In this document: positions 25,323 to 33,090 of the stretch, piece after piece
How the letters are laid out: every line of letters starts with the position of its first letter
How positions within the stretch are numbered: the stretch's first letter is position 1
NCBI GenBank assembly: GCA_910579575.1
Contig: CAJTUM010000015.1
Coordinates: forward strand, 1 to 44,752
Origin: an uncultured Eubacteriales bacterium
GTDB lineage: Bacteria; Bacillota; Clostridia; Oscillospirales; Butyricicoccaceae
DNA length: 44,752 nucleotides
Direction of reading: 5' to 3'
Position numbers and translations under genes: made by a program
Notes under the pieces: generated by a model
The model's input: only the letters and a program-made list of their open reading frames with translations
Told to the model about the DNA's origin: nothing
Database searches by the model: none

Positions 25323-26020
25323 CCCGCTTCTCCTCCTTTGACCACAATAGTGGTGAAATAACCCACGCCGTCCTCCGCTTCGTCTAAACTACGGCAGATT
25401 TTCTGGTCCGGCAAGCCGCAGTTTTGCACCAAGGAGGCTTTTTCATAAAGCCCCTGTTCCCGCAGCGCCTGGCGAACTTGGGGCAAAGCCTTGCCGGTTT
25501 TCATCAGCACCTTGCCGCCGGGCAGAGCCAAGCTTTGCTCCAGCCCCGGGCAGCCGGCGGGAATGATGTGCAGCGGCAAGCTCATCTCCGTCAGGCTTTG
25601 CTGAAGCAATGCGCCCACGGCGCAGAAGCTGGGCACGCCGGGCGACGCCCGAACCTCAAACCCCGCCTGTTTGACGATTTCCAAAAGATAGCTGAAAGTG
25701 GAGTAGATGGAGACGTCTCCCAGATTGAGCATGGCCACATCCTGCCCCCGCTTCAAATAATCCATGATTTTTTCCGCCTGTCGCCGATGGCTTTGGTCCA
25801 GGGCCTGCTTGTCCCTGGTCATCAAAAATTGCAGAAGCAAAATGGTTTTACCTTCCAGATTGACCGCCTGCCGGACGATATCCAACGCCAGCGTCTTTTC
25901 CCCCCGGGTTTCCGGCGCGGCGATCACCGGGCACCGCTCAATGATGCGGAGAGCCTTGAGCGTCAGCAGCTCTGGGTCCCCAGGCCCTACGCCTACTCCA
26001 TAAAAAATTCCTTTTTCCAT
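25319..26020 (-). CDS. cbiL: Cobalt-precorrin-2 C20-methyltransferase
   Basis: 233 residues. CbiL methylates C20 of cobalt-factor II/cobalt-precorrin-2, the first committed methylation. The N-terminus YGVGVGPGDPELLTLKALRI, then PVIAAPETRGEKTLALDI, MLNLGDVSIYSTFSYLLE and SPGVPSFCAVGALL match CbiL/CobI. ATG 26020 follows AAAGGGGG; an upstream in-frame start at 26053 lacks family similarity. A 139-base gap without a gene separates it from the unknown gene upstream and holds a CCGGCGCGCCGG palindrome (about 26128-26139). Confidence 0.94.
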   Translation of the reverse strand: MEKGIFYGVGVGPGDPELLTLKALRIIERCPVIAAPETRGEKTLALDIVRQAVNLEGKTILLLQFLMTRDKQALDQSHRRQAEKIMDYLKRGQDVAMLNLGDVSIYSTFSYLLEIVKQAGFEVRASPGVPSFCAVGALLQQSLTEMSLPLHIIPAGCPGLEQSLALPGGKVLMKTGKALPQVRQALREQGLYEKASLVQNCGLPDQKICRSLDEAEDGVGYFTTIVVKGGEAG

Positions 26021-26159
26021 AGTTCCCCCTTTGCATTTCCGCCAAAATGGCACATTTCGCGGCCGGCCCTACTTTATGTCCAACAAATTCATGGAACCAT
26101 TCGCATTTCCCTTTTCCGGCGCGCCGGCCGTCCAAGGAGTTCCGGCAAAAAAAGCCGCC

Positions 26160-27329
26160 TCAAATCCCCAGCCGCAGTTCGTTGCACAAATACGTCAAAT
26201 CCACGGTCCACAGCTGGCCATGGCGGAGAACCAGCTCCAAATCCTGCCTGGCGCCGTTATCGTTGCCCGACCAATGCAGGCGATAGGCCCGGGCGACCAG
26301 ATAAATATCTTGGTTTTCCGGGTCCAACGCGATCAGCCGGGTCAAATCCTGGATGTGTCGCTGGTAACGGGCGCTGGTGGCGACGGTGGGACAGCGAGCC
26401 CGAAGGATTCTCACATTGTCCGGCTCCGTTTCCAGGGCTTTGGTCAAATCGCGGTCCATATCCGGCTTGCGGCTGCGGCCTTGGCCCTTGCCTTCCATCT
26501 GGCTCCAGCAGAAGGCCCGCAGCAGATAAAAGCCCGGCTCCTCTGGACGATCTTGAACGGCTTTGGTCAACCAATCCACGCCCCGCTGATATTCCTTAGC
26601 CTTCAGCAGAGCCAATATCGCTTCCCCTGCCTGGCCCAACTGCTTGGCCCGCTTCAGGGCATAATCCCGGTCGTTGAGGACATTGGGCAGCTCCGGGGTG
26701 TCTTCTGGAGCCGCCGGCCCGCGGCGAAGCCACGCTTCCTTCTGATATTCCAGCCGAGGCGGCTCGTCTCCAGACAAAGACGCCTTTTCGGAGGGTTCTA
26801 TTGCAAACAAATTGTAATCAAATCCCAAGGCGCCCATAAAATCCGCCATCTGCCAGCAGTCGCCGGCAGCGGCGCCGTCTCCGGCATATGCTCGGCGGCC
26901 GGCGTTTTGCTCATCCCAAGGCTCCAGGTAATTCTGGAGCAGCGCCGGCGTTTTGGAAAAAACCCGGCCTACAGCCCGAGCGTCGCCAGGCTCTGCCGGC
27001 GGACTTCCAGGGCCAAAGTAATCCGGCAAGCTGGAAAATCGGTCCAACTCCGCTCCCTTCTGCCACAGGCAATAACCCCAGAAATCGCCGTCATACAGAA
27101 AAAGAACCATCAACGGGTATTCCAGACGGAAGGACAGCCGGGCTGCCAGCAACTCCGCGCCGGCAAAGCCGTCGTTGAGCAAAACGGCGGGGCCTCGCGC
27201 GCACTGCCGCCAGCGACAATCCGCCGGCCGGAGGCCCAGCTGAGGGTCGGCGCCGCACCGAGCCAATGCCTCCCGACATTCTTCCTCCCTTCCGCCGGGA
27301 AATAAAACCGTATGAAGAAAAATTCCCAT
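26160..27329 (-). CDS. Unknown protein inside the cobalamin operon, TPR-like C-terminus
   Basis: I do not recognise this 389-residue protein. There is no signal peptide or membrane helix. The N-terminal 150 residues are mixed alpha/beta, with MVLFLYDGDFWGYCLWQKG and FSSLPDYFGPG as striking stretches; Trp and Tyr are frequent. The C-terminal 180 residues have helical repeats of tetratricopeptide type (ILALLKAKEYQRGVDWLTKA, FYLLRAFCWSQ, and HIQDLTRLIALDPENQDIYL), suggesting a protein-binding surface. ATG 27329 follows GGGGAGGAATT and lies 24 bases after cbiD, so it is transcribed with the B12 genes. Assembly or sensing in the pathway is possible, but only position suggests it. Confidence 0.75.
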   Translation of the reverse strand: MGIFLHTVLFPGGREEECREALARCGADPQLGLRPADCRWRQCARGPAVLLNDGFAGAELLAARLSFRLEYPLMVLFLYDGDFWGYCLWQKGAELDRFSSLPDYFGPGSPPAEPGDARAVGRVFSKTPALLQNYLEPWDEQNAGRRAYAGDGAAAGDCWQMADFMGALGFDYNLFAIEPSEKASLSGDEPPRLEYQKEAWLRRGPAAPEDTPELPNVLNDRDYALKRAKQLGQAGEAILALLKAKEYQRGVDWLTKAVQDRPEEPGFYLLRAFCWSQMEGKGQGRSRKPDMDRDLTKALETEPDNVRILRARCPTVATSARYQRHIQDLTRLIALDPENQDIYLVARAYRLHWSGNDNGARQDLELVLRHGQLWTVDLTYLCNELRLGI

Positions 27330-27353
27330 GCCAATTCCTCCCCGCTCCGGGCG

Positions 27354-28481
27354 TCAATCTTGCTGGGCCGTCATCTGTCGGGCCTCTTCCGTCCAGCCCA
27401 ACAAGCCGTATTCGTTGCTAAAAATTGCCGCTCCCGCCTGAAAAGCGCCGGCGGCCCGCCGTTGGATATGGTATTGTATGCGATGCAGCAGCAGCTCCAT
27501 CGTGGGTTGGCGCAGCCCCGCCCCATCCAGCAAGGCGATACACTGGTCTGTGGTCGCCGCCTCCAGCAACTGGCTCACAAGAGCTTGGTCCGCTCCAGCC
27601 AAAGCGGCATATGCTGCAAAAATCTCCATTCGACAGTCGGCGACGCGGGAATGGGTGTTCATAACGCCCCCAGCCAGCTTGATAAATTTGCCGATATGCC
27701 CTACCAGCAGCGCCTGGCGCAATCCATATTGAGCGCACAGATCCAGAGTGTCGCCAATAAAGTTGGCGCATTTCACCTGAGGCCAGCCCTGAGCTTCTGG
27801 GAAGGTTTCCAAAAAACTTTGTCCATAATTGCCCGGCGTGATCACAATCTGACGCCAACCCTGGGCGGCCAGCATCCGTATTTCCACTTCAATGCTGTCC
27901 AGCAGGGCCTGAAGGCTCTGCGGCTCCACAATGCCGCTGGTGCCCAGGATAGAAATGCCGCCTACAATGCCCAGATTGGGATTGAAGGTCTTTTGGGCCA
28001 GCGCCCGGCCTTGGGGGACGGAAATCATAATTTCCACCCCGTCCTCCAGGCCCGCCTGCTCCAGAACCTGCCGCGCCTGAGCCAGAATCATCTGCCTGGG
28101 ACCTCGGTTGATGGCCGCCGCGCCCACCGGCTGGTCCAAGCCGGGCTTAGTCACCCGCCCTACCCCTTCGCCCCCGTCCACGACGATAGGGCCTGGCCGG
28201 CGACGCAGCAAAGCATAGATCAAAATGCCGTCGGTTACGTCTGCGTCGTCGCCGGCGTCCTTCTGGACGGCGCAGCGGGCCCAGTCTGGGCCGACCTCCA
28301 GTTCCAGCGCCTGCGCCGTCACCAGAATTCCTTTGGGCGTGGTCAGCGACGCCTGGGCAGGCCGTTCCCCCAGCAACAAAGCCCGCGCCGCCGCCTGAAC
28401 CGCCAGCGCGGCGCAAGTTCCGGTGGTGTAGCCGCAGCGCAGCTTTTTCGTTCCCTGCATTCGGTAAACTTCCAACGCCAT
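27354..28481 (-). CDS. cbiD: Cobalt-precorrin-5B (C1)-methyltransferase
   Basis: 375 residues. CbiD methylates C1 in the anaerobic pathway. The signature RCGYTTGTCAALAVQAAARA lies near residue 15, and further family blocks are VTKPGLDQPVGAAAIN, ISVPQGRALAQKTFNP and GISILGTSGIVEP. A longer frame begins at 28556, but that ATG lies at the edge of the attenuator hairpin 28531-28554; ATG 28481 has AGGGGAGG upstream and matches the family start, so it is used. It is the first gene behind the riboswitch. Confidence 0.95.
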   Translation of the reverse strand: MALEVYRMQGTKKLRCGYTTGTCAALAVQAAARALLLGERPAQASLTTPKGILVTAQALELEVGPDWARCAVQKDAGDDADVTDGILIYALLRRRPGPIVVDGGEGVGRVTKPGLDQPVGAAAINRGPRQMILAQARQVLEQAGLEDGVEIMISVPQGRALAQKTFNPNLGIVGGISILGTSGIVEPQSLQALLDSIEVEIRMLAAQGWRQIVITPGNYGQSFLETFPEAQGWPQVKCANFIGDTLDLCAQYGLRQALLVGHIGKFIKLAGGVMNTHSRVADCRMEIFAAYAALAGADQALVSQLLEAATTDQCIALLDGAGLRQPTMELLLHRIQYHIQRRAAGAFQAGAAIFSNEYGLLGWTEEARQMTAQQD

Positions 28482-28523
28482 ATCGCAGCCTCCCCTTTTT
28501 GCTCCGATTCGCCTGATTTCATC

Positions 28524-28554
28524 AAAAAAAGCCCTTTTTCCCACGAAAAAAGGC
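28524..28554 (-). terminator. Attenuator/terminator between riboswitch and cbiD
   Basis: On the minus strand GCCTTTTTT (28546-28554) pairs with AAAAAGGGC (28531-28539) and is followed by seven Ts. Placed after the cobalamin aptamer and before cbiD, it is the likely expression platform, ending transcription when adenosylcobalamin is bound (family knowledge; switching not shown). Confidence 0.75.
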
Positions 28555-28667
28555 ATAATAAGAACCGGCCCCAGGGGGACCTGCCGCTATTACGCCAGCC
28601 AAGTATTCCGTTGACCGGGTAACGGGCCGCGCCCTGCTTTGCCCAAATGGCAAAAACAGAGCCGGCT

Positions 28668-28833
28668 ATTCCTCAAACGGCAGGTCTTCTGGCTCCGGCC
28701 ATATCGCCTGCCCTCTCTTCCCGCCCAAGGGCAGTGAGTTTCCGGGCGGCTCGGCCGTCACAGCGGCGGTCCCGCATGGGATTTTCACCCATTTCCCTAT
28801 TCTCGCCGACAGATCCAAGCCGGCGCACCGTTT
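28668..28833 (-). promoter_or_regulatory. Cobalamin (AdoCbl) riboswitch aptamer
   Basis: Reading the minus strand from 28833: AAACGGTGC start, GGGAAATGGGTGAAAATCCC (P-arm), GGGACCGCCGCTGTGACGG (junction J6 region resembling the CCGCCACTGT consensus), GGAAACTCACTGCCC, and the B12-box-like AGCCAGAAGACCTGCC close to the 3' end (28679-28695). These are the conserved pieces, in order, of the class I cobalamin riboswitch. It follows a TTGACA/TAAACT promoter by about 15 bases and precedes the attenuator, so the whole minus-strand B12 operon is expected to be repressed by adenosylcobalamin. Confidence 0.93.
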
Positions 28834-28849
28834 GATTTCTTTCTTCCAC

Positions 28850-28878
28850 AGTTTACACGACAGACCGCCGGCTGTCAA
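28850..28878 (-). promoter_or_regulatory. Sigma-A promoter of the cobalamin operon
   Basis: Consensus TTGACA (28873-28878) and TAAACT (28850-28855) on the minus strand with a 17-base spacer, directly ahead of the riboswitch. Confidence 0.88.
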
Positions 28879-29034
28879 CCTAAAACCCGCCCGGCTCCGG
28901 CTCGGAAAACCGCTTTGTGAGACGGCTTCGAGAGGCGGTCCAATCCCATCTTCCGCCTATTCTGCCGTTATCAAACAATCTGCTGAAAAACGCCGCTTCT
29001 TCGGCTGTTTTTGAAAAATCTCCCGGACTTTCTC

Positions 29035-29063
29035 TTGCTTTTTGATGCAGAGCGTGGTATTAT
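29035..29063 (+). promoter_or_regulatory. Sigma-A promoter of the aminotransferase gene
   Basis: TTGCTT (29035-29040) and TATTAT (29058-29063) with a 17-base spacer, 44 bases before the ATG at 29108. Confidence 0.7.
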
Positions 29064-29107
29064 TCAGTTTAGTTTATAAATATACATATTTTTGGAGGTC
29101 TTTTGCC

Positions 29108-30232
29108 ATGAAGATTGAGCCTTTTCATGTGGAAGAATGGATGAACGCCTATGAGACGGGCGCTACATACAATATCGCGGAAACCTGCGTGGATTCCATT
29201 TCGCTGAACCAGCTGTTTGAGCTGACTGGCCAGGACAAGCAGACCTTTTTGGATGAATTCTGCCGCCGGCGGCTAACCTATGGCGATATCGAGGGCGCGC
29301 CCCAATTCCGCCAGGGGGTATGCCGGCTCTATCGGAATCTGGAGCCGGCGCATATCATTCCAGTCCACGGCGCTTCCGGCGCAAACCACCATGTGTTTTA
29401 CTCCTTGATTCAGCCTGGCGACCGGGTTGTCAGCGTGACGCCCACCTACCAGCAGCTCTATTCCATCCCCGCCTCCTTTGGGGCGGATCTCCGTCTGCTG
29501 CCGCTGCAGGCGGAGCAGGGGTTCTTGCCCGATCTAACCCAGCTCCGGGCTTTGACGGCGGAAGGCGCCAAGATGATCTGTTTAAACAACCCCAATAACC
29601 CCACCGGCGCTTTAATGCCCAACGAGATGCTGAAAGAAATTGTGGAAATCGCTCGGCAGGCCGGGGCCTATCTCCTGTGCGACGAAGTCTACCGCCATTT
29701 GGACCAGCAGGACCAATGGAGCGAATCCATCGCCGATCTTTATGAAAAGGGAATCTCGGTGGGCAGTATGTCCAAGGTCTTTTCCATGGCCGGCCTGCGG
29801 CTGGGGTGGATCGCCTGCCGGGATCCAGAAGCCCGCCAAGCCTTCCTCTCCCACCGAGATTACAACTTAATCAGCTGCGGTATGTTTGAAGAGGCCGTAG
29901 CCTCTCTGGCCTTGGCCCATCAGCAGGCCATTTTAGACAGAAGCCGGACCATCGTGCGTCAAAACCTGGGCATTCTGGACTGCTGGATTCAAAAAGAACC
30001 CCATCTCTTCTATGTCAAGCCCCAGGCCGGCGCCACCGCTCTGGTCTGCTACGATCTGGATATTCCTTCTCGGGATTTTTGTCTGAACCTTTACCGCCAA
30101 ACCGGAGCCTTTGTCACCCCTGGCGATTGCTTTGGCCAGCCCCACAGTATGCGCGTCGGCTATGCTTGCGCCAAGGAAACGCTGGAACAGGGCCTGGCGG
30201 CGATTTCCTCCTTCCTGCGGGAACTGGAATAA
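29108..30232 (+). CDS. PLP-dependent aminotransferase, class I/II
   Basis: 374 residues, fold-type I PLP enzyme. NNPNNPTGALMPNEM contains the substrate/PLP Asn motif, LLCDEVYRHLDQ the Asp that pairs with the PLP ring nitrogen, and GSMSKVFSMAGLRLGW the PLP lysine; the C-terminal SMRVGYACAKETLEQGL has the substrate-carboxylate Arg. It starts with MKIEPFHVEEWMNAYE and resembles the group that includes capreomycidine synthase-like enzymes (loose recollection), so the substrate is open. ATG 29108 has GGAGG nine bases upstream; a longer frame from 29042 runs through the promoter and is rejected. It is divergent from the B12 operon and is a single-gene unit with its own terminator. Confidence 0.88.
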   Translation: MKIEPFHVEEWMNAYETGATYNIAETCVDSISLNQLFELTGQDKQTFLDEFCRRRLTYGDIEGAPQFRQGVCRLYRNLEPAHIIPVHGASGANHHVFYSLIQPGDRVVSVTPTYQQLYSIPASFGADLRLLPLQAEQGFLPDLTQLRALTAEGAKMICLNNPNNPTGALMPNEMLKEIVEIARQAGAYLLCDEVYRHLDQQDQWSESIADLYEKGISVGSMSKVFSMAGLRLGWIACRDPEARQAFLSHRDYNLISCGMFEEAVASLALAHQQAILDRSRTIVRQNLGILDCWIQKEPHLFYVKPQAGATALVCYDLDIPSRDFCLNLYRQTGAFVTPGDCFGQPHSMRVGYACAKETLEQGLAAISSFLRELE

Positions 30233-30261
30233 CCGGACGAAAGCTCCCGTTTTCCGCGGCA

Positions 30262-30299
30262 AAGGCCGGGCGAAAACGCCCGGCCTTTTTCGTCTTTTC
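30262..30299 (+). terminator. Terminator of the aminotransferase gene
   Basis: AAAGGCCGGGCG pairs with CGCCCGGCCTTT over an AAAA loop and is followed by a T-rich tail. Confidence 0.9.
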
Positions 30300-30352
30300 T
30301 CTCTGCGCTGCGCTCGACGCTTTTTCATTTTTTTGCCTGCAAAGCCCGCAAA

Positions 30353-31750
30353 TTATTCCGCCGGCTTTTCCACAGACCCAGCCTGGCCGTTTTCGATGGG
30401 AATTTTCCAACCGTTGATTTCCACAGCGGCGACTTGCTCCCAATCCACCGGCTGCTCAAACTGCCAGCGGCAGGTGCTCAGCTCCGGCGAGACAAAGGCC
30501 CCTTGACCTTCGCCTTTGATCTGGGAACCGTCTTTCAATGTGACGACGGCAGGATTCCGGGAATAGGTATGGCCGTTTCCTGTGACATAGAGGCTCAGAG
30601 GGGACAAAATCAAATCCTGTACCAGCGCGCCGTCCACCTTTTGGTCGACTTGGATCGCCGTCTTTTGCTGTCGCTGAATCGTCGCCGGCAGCTCCCAAAC
30701 GCCCTCAATGGGCTCCGCCATTGTAACGGTTCCATAAACGGCGTCCAGAATCAAATCGTCCAGGTCTTCCACGGTGGCAGAAAAACAGATATCCTGATAT
30801 AATTTTCCATCCTGCGTAAACAAAACCTTTTCCATGCTATCGCCGTTATAGGCCCGGAAGAGGCGATTCGCCTCTTCTATATCCTCGTCCTTGTTCATAT
30901 CCAGCGCTTCCGCCTTTTTGCTGTAAACAGTGGCCAATATAGCGGTGTTAGTTTGATTGGCCTGGGCGGGAAGCTCCAACTGGAGATGGAGTTTTCCCTG
31001 CTCGTCAAACCCCAGGGAGGAAAGGGAAATCCACGGATTTTCCAGCTCTGCCGGGGTCTGATTGGGTTCCAAAACGGTTTCGCCAGTTTCCAACTTGCGG
31101 CTTTTCCGCGTCTGTTCCGTAAGCAGTCCCTGAGGAAGATCCGCTTGCGCCTGGTAGTTCCGCGGCAACAGGGAAAAAATCTGCAAATTCAGCTCCTCCT
31201 GCCCGTCCGGGCTTTCGGTTTGCTCGTGATTATACCGACCGAAACGCAGCAAGGCCGTTTTGGTTTCTGGGTCGTATCCCACGCACTCCTGTCGAGTGAC
31301 CCAGGAGGAAACCTTTCCTTTTTCCGCCCGTTCTTTCGCGTCGGCCTCCGCCTGCGGTTGGCGGATCAGGCCGCTGACGTCGATGGCGTCGTCTACCAAC
31401 CGGTCGCCTTGGAGATCCCGCGCTTCCACATAGATTTCCGTGGCCATGCCGTCTGTAATAGCGGAAACCACTCGCATTTCAATGCCTTGATCTGTAACAG
31501 TCTGGCCGTCCGCCACCAACGCCAAGGGCTCAAATCCTCCCAGCTGCTGCGAAAGCAGCTCCCGCAGGCCAGGGGAAGCGGCCAGCGCCGCGGTTCCTAA
31601 AACCAGCGCGGCGGCCGCCCCTACCGCCAGCGTTCGGCCTCTGCGCCAGATCCGCTGAGGCTGTCTGGCTTGCAGCAACGCCTGCGCCAGCTGCCGCTTC
31701 CCCTGCTCCGTATAGCGCAGCTCATCCATCTGTTTCTGGTAACGATTCAT
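30353..31750 (-). CDS. DUF4179-type membrane protein, probable anti-sigma partner
   Basis: 465 residues with one membrane segment at about 42-58 (LAVGAAAALVLGTAALAA): a short cytoplasmic N-terminus (MNRYQKQMDELRYTEQGK) and a large extracytoplasmic domain with GLRELLSQQLGGFEPLALVA and GIEMRVVSAITDGMATEIYV, the typical start of DUF4179 proteins. These are commonly encoded right after an ECF sigma factor and thought to restrain it. Here the gene overlaps the sigma gene by 29 bases and ATG 31750 has AGGAGG eight bases upstream, supporting coupled expression. The signal sensed outside the cell is unknown. Confidence 0.85.
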   Translation of the reverse strand: MNRYQKQMDELRYTEQGKRQLAQALLQARQPQRIWRRGRTLAVGAAAALVLGTAALAASPGLRELLSQQLGGFEPLALVADGQTVTDQGIEMRVVSAITDGMATEIYVEARDLQGDRLVDDAIDVSGLIRQPQAEADAKERAEKGKVSSWVTRQECVGYDPETKTALLRFGRYNHEQTESPDGQEELNLQIFSLLPRNYQAQADLPQGLLTEQTRKSRKLETGETVLEPNQTPAELENPWISLSSLGFDEQGKLHLQLELPAQANQTNTAILATVYSKKAEALDMNKDEDIEEANRLFRAYNGDSMEKVLFTQDGKLYQDICFSATVEDLDDLILDAVYGTVTMAEPIEGVWELPATIQRQQKTAIQVDQKVDGALVQDLILSPLSLYVTGNGHTYSRNPAVVTLKDGSQIKGEGQGAFVSPELSTCRWQFEQPVDWEQVAAVEINGWKIPIENGQAGSVEKPAE

Positions 31751-32228
31751 CCATTTCTCCTCCTAACATCATTTTCAGCTTTTCCCGACCTCTGGCCAGC
31801 CAGGTGGAAACCAGCGCCGGCTTGACCCCTATCATTTGGGCAATTTCCCCCACGCCGTAGCCCTCGTAATAGCGCAGGAAAATAGCCGTCCGATATTTTG
31901 GGGGCAGCTTTTGCACTGCTTCCAACAAGCCGTCGGGTTCTGGCTCCGGCATTTGAGCCGCCAGAGCCGCTTCCTCCCAATCGGCCCGACGGCGGCGCCA
32001 GGCGGAGCGGTTCAGGCTTTTGCATTCGTTGATCGTCACGCGCAGCAACCAGGCTTTTTGCCCTTCCGGCCCGTCGAACTGACGGCGGCTGACAATCAAC
32101 TTGAGCAGCGCCGTCTGGCAGGCGTCTTGGGCGTCCGCCAGGTTGCCCGTCCAGGAATAGGCCGTCCGCAGCAATAAATCGGCATATTCCTCCACCAGCC
32201 GCTCCGCCTGCTCCTCCGTCAGTTTCAT
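31722..32228 (-). CDS. ECF-type RNA polymerase sigma factor
   Basis: 168 residues. Region 2 includes YADLLLRTAYSWTGNLADAQDACQ and TALLKLIVSRRQF, with the KAWLLRVTINECKSL segment after it; region 4 has LPPKYRTAIFLRYYEGYGVG and the helix-turn-helix EIAQMIGVKPALVSTWLARG. Length and the lack of regions 1 and 3 fit the ECF group (sigma-70 family, group 4). ATG 32228 follows AAAGGAGAG. Paired with the DUF4179 protein downstream. It probably controls a small regulon, perhaps itself; no matching promoter motif could be established. Confidence 0.9.
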   Translation of the reverse strand: MKLTEEQAERLVEEYADLLLRTAYSWTGNLADAQDACQTALLKLIVSRRQFDGPEGQKAWLLRVTINECKSLNRSAWRRRRADWEEAALAAQMPEPEPDGLLEAVQKLPPKYRTAIFLRYYEGYGVGEIAQMIGVKPALVSTWLARGREKLKMMLGGEMDESLPETDG

Positions 32229-32404
32229 AACCGTTCTCTCCTTTTTGTTTGATCGATTTGCTTGGAAAGCGCTTTCTATCTATAACACGCCGCAGCTTTA
32301 GCAAATCTGTCAGGCGTCGAATTTTTTTTGACGAAACGTCGCAGCGTCGTTTGCCTTGTGATATACTGATTTTATCTATAATTTCGCAATAGGAGGACAA
32401 GAAA

Positions 32405-32935
32405 ATGAATCTGAAACTGGTTCGGCCAACCTGCGAATATGCGGAACAAGTGATGCGATACCGAGAAGCGATGCTTGCCAATCACGACCGCTTTGACGGC
32501 TGCGCAGGTCTGGAAGAAGTCCATTCTTTTTCGGAATGGATGGACTTTGAAACCCGATTGAAAGCGAAATATGGCGAAGACTATGTCCCTTCTCAAGTGT
32601 TTTTAGCCGCCCGGACGGCAGACGAAACGCTTGTGGGCATTTTGGATTACCGGCAAAGCCCCTTATCCCCTTTTTTGTTGCAATATGGCGGAAACGTCGG
32701 CTATAGCGTCCTGCCTTCGGAACGCCGGAAAGGCTATGCCAAAGAAATGCTCCGGCTGCTGCTCCCCATCTGCCGGGAATACGGCGAAACAAAGCTGCTG
32801 GTCACTTGCGACAAAACCAATGAGGCTTCCCGAAAAACCATCCTCCAAAACGGCGGCAAACTGGAAGATGAGGTGGAAGATCACAAAGGACTCAGCCAAT
32901 CCGGCCTTGTCCAGCGCTATTGGATTGCTTTATAA
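32405..32935 (+). CDS. GNAT-family N-acetyltransferase
   Basis: 176 residues. Motif A/B pattern of GNAT enzymes is visible: GGNVGYSVLPSERRKGYAKE with the acetyl-CoA phosphate loop RRKGYA, followed by LLPICREYGETKLLVTCDKT and NEASRKTILQNGGKLE. The acceptor (small amine, peptide N-terminus or ribosomal protein) cannot be told. ATG 32405 has AGGAGG eight bases upstream; a TATAAT at 32377-32382 is a candidate -10, but no well-spaced -35 was found. Divergent from the ECF sigma gene and followed by a strong terminator. Confidence 0.85.
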   Translation: MNLKLVRPTCEYAEQVMRYREAMLANHDRFDGCAGLEEVHSFSEWMDFETRLKAKYGEDYVPSQVFLAARTADETLVGILDYRQSPLSPFLLQYGGNVGYSVLPSERRKGYAKEMLRLLLPICREYGETKLLVTCDKTNEASRKTILQNGGKLEDEVEDHKGLSQSGLVQRYWIAL

Positions 32936-32937
32936 AA

Positions 32938-32967
32938 AAAGCCCCCTTTTCACAAAGGGGGCTTTCT
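32938..32967 (+). terminator. Terminator of the acetyltransferase gene
   Basis: AAAGCCCCCTTT and AAAGGGGGCTTT form a 12-bp stem over a short TCAC loop. It begins just after the stop codon and could work in both directions. Confidence 0.85.
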
Positions 32968-33090
32968 AAAACAATACCCTCGAAGAAGGCCGACGGCGCC
33001 ACGCCGGCCGGGCAGATAAATGCACTAAGGCGGAAAAGTCTGGCTGTCGGCACTGCCGACCAGGCTGAGCCTGGAGGCATATTCCGTCTT

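Noticed and set aside
28560..28660. Second small riboswitch or anti-terminator after the B12 aptamer
   Set aside because: GC-rich pairings such as CCCC/GGGG exist and may belong to the expression platform, but no separate conserved RNA motif is visible.
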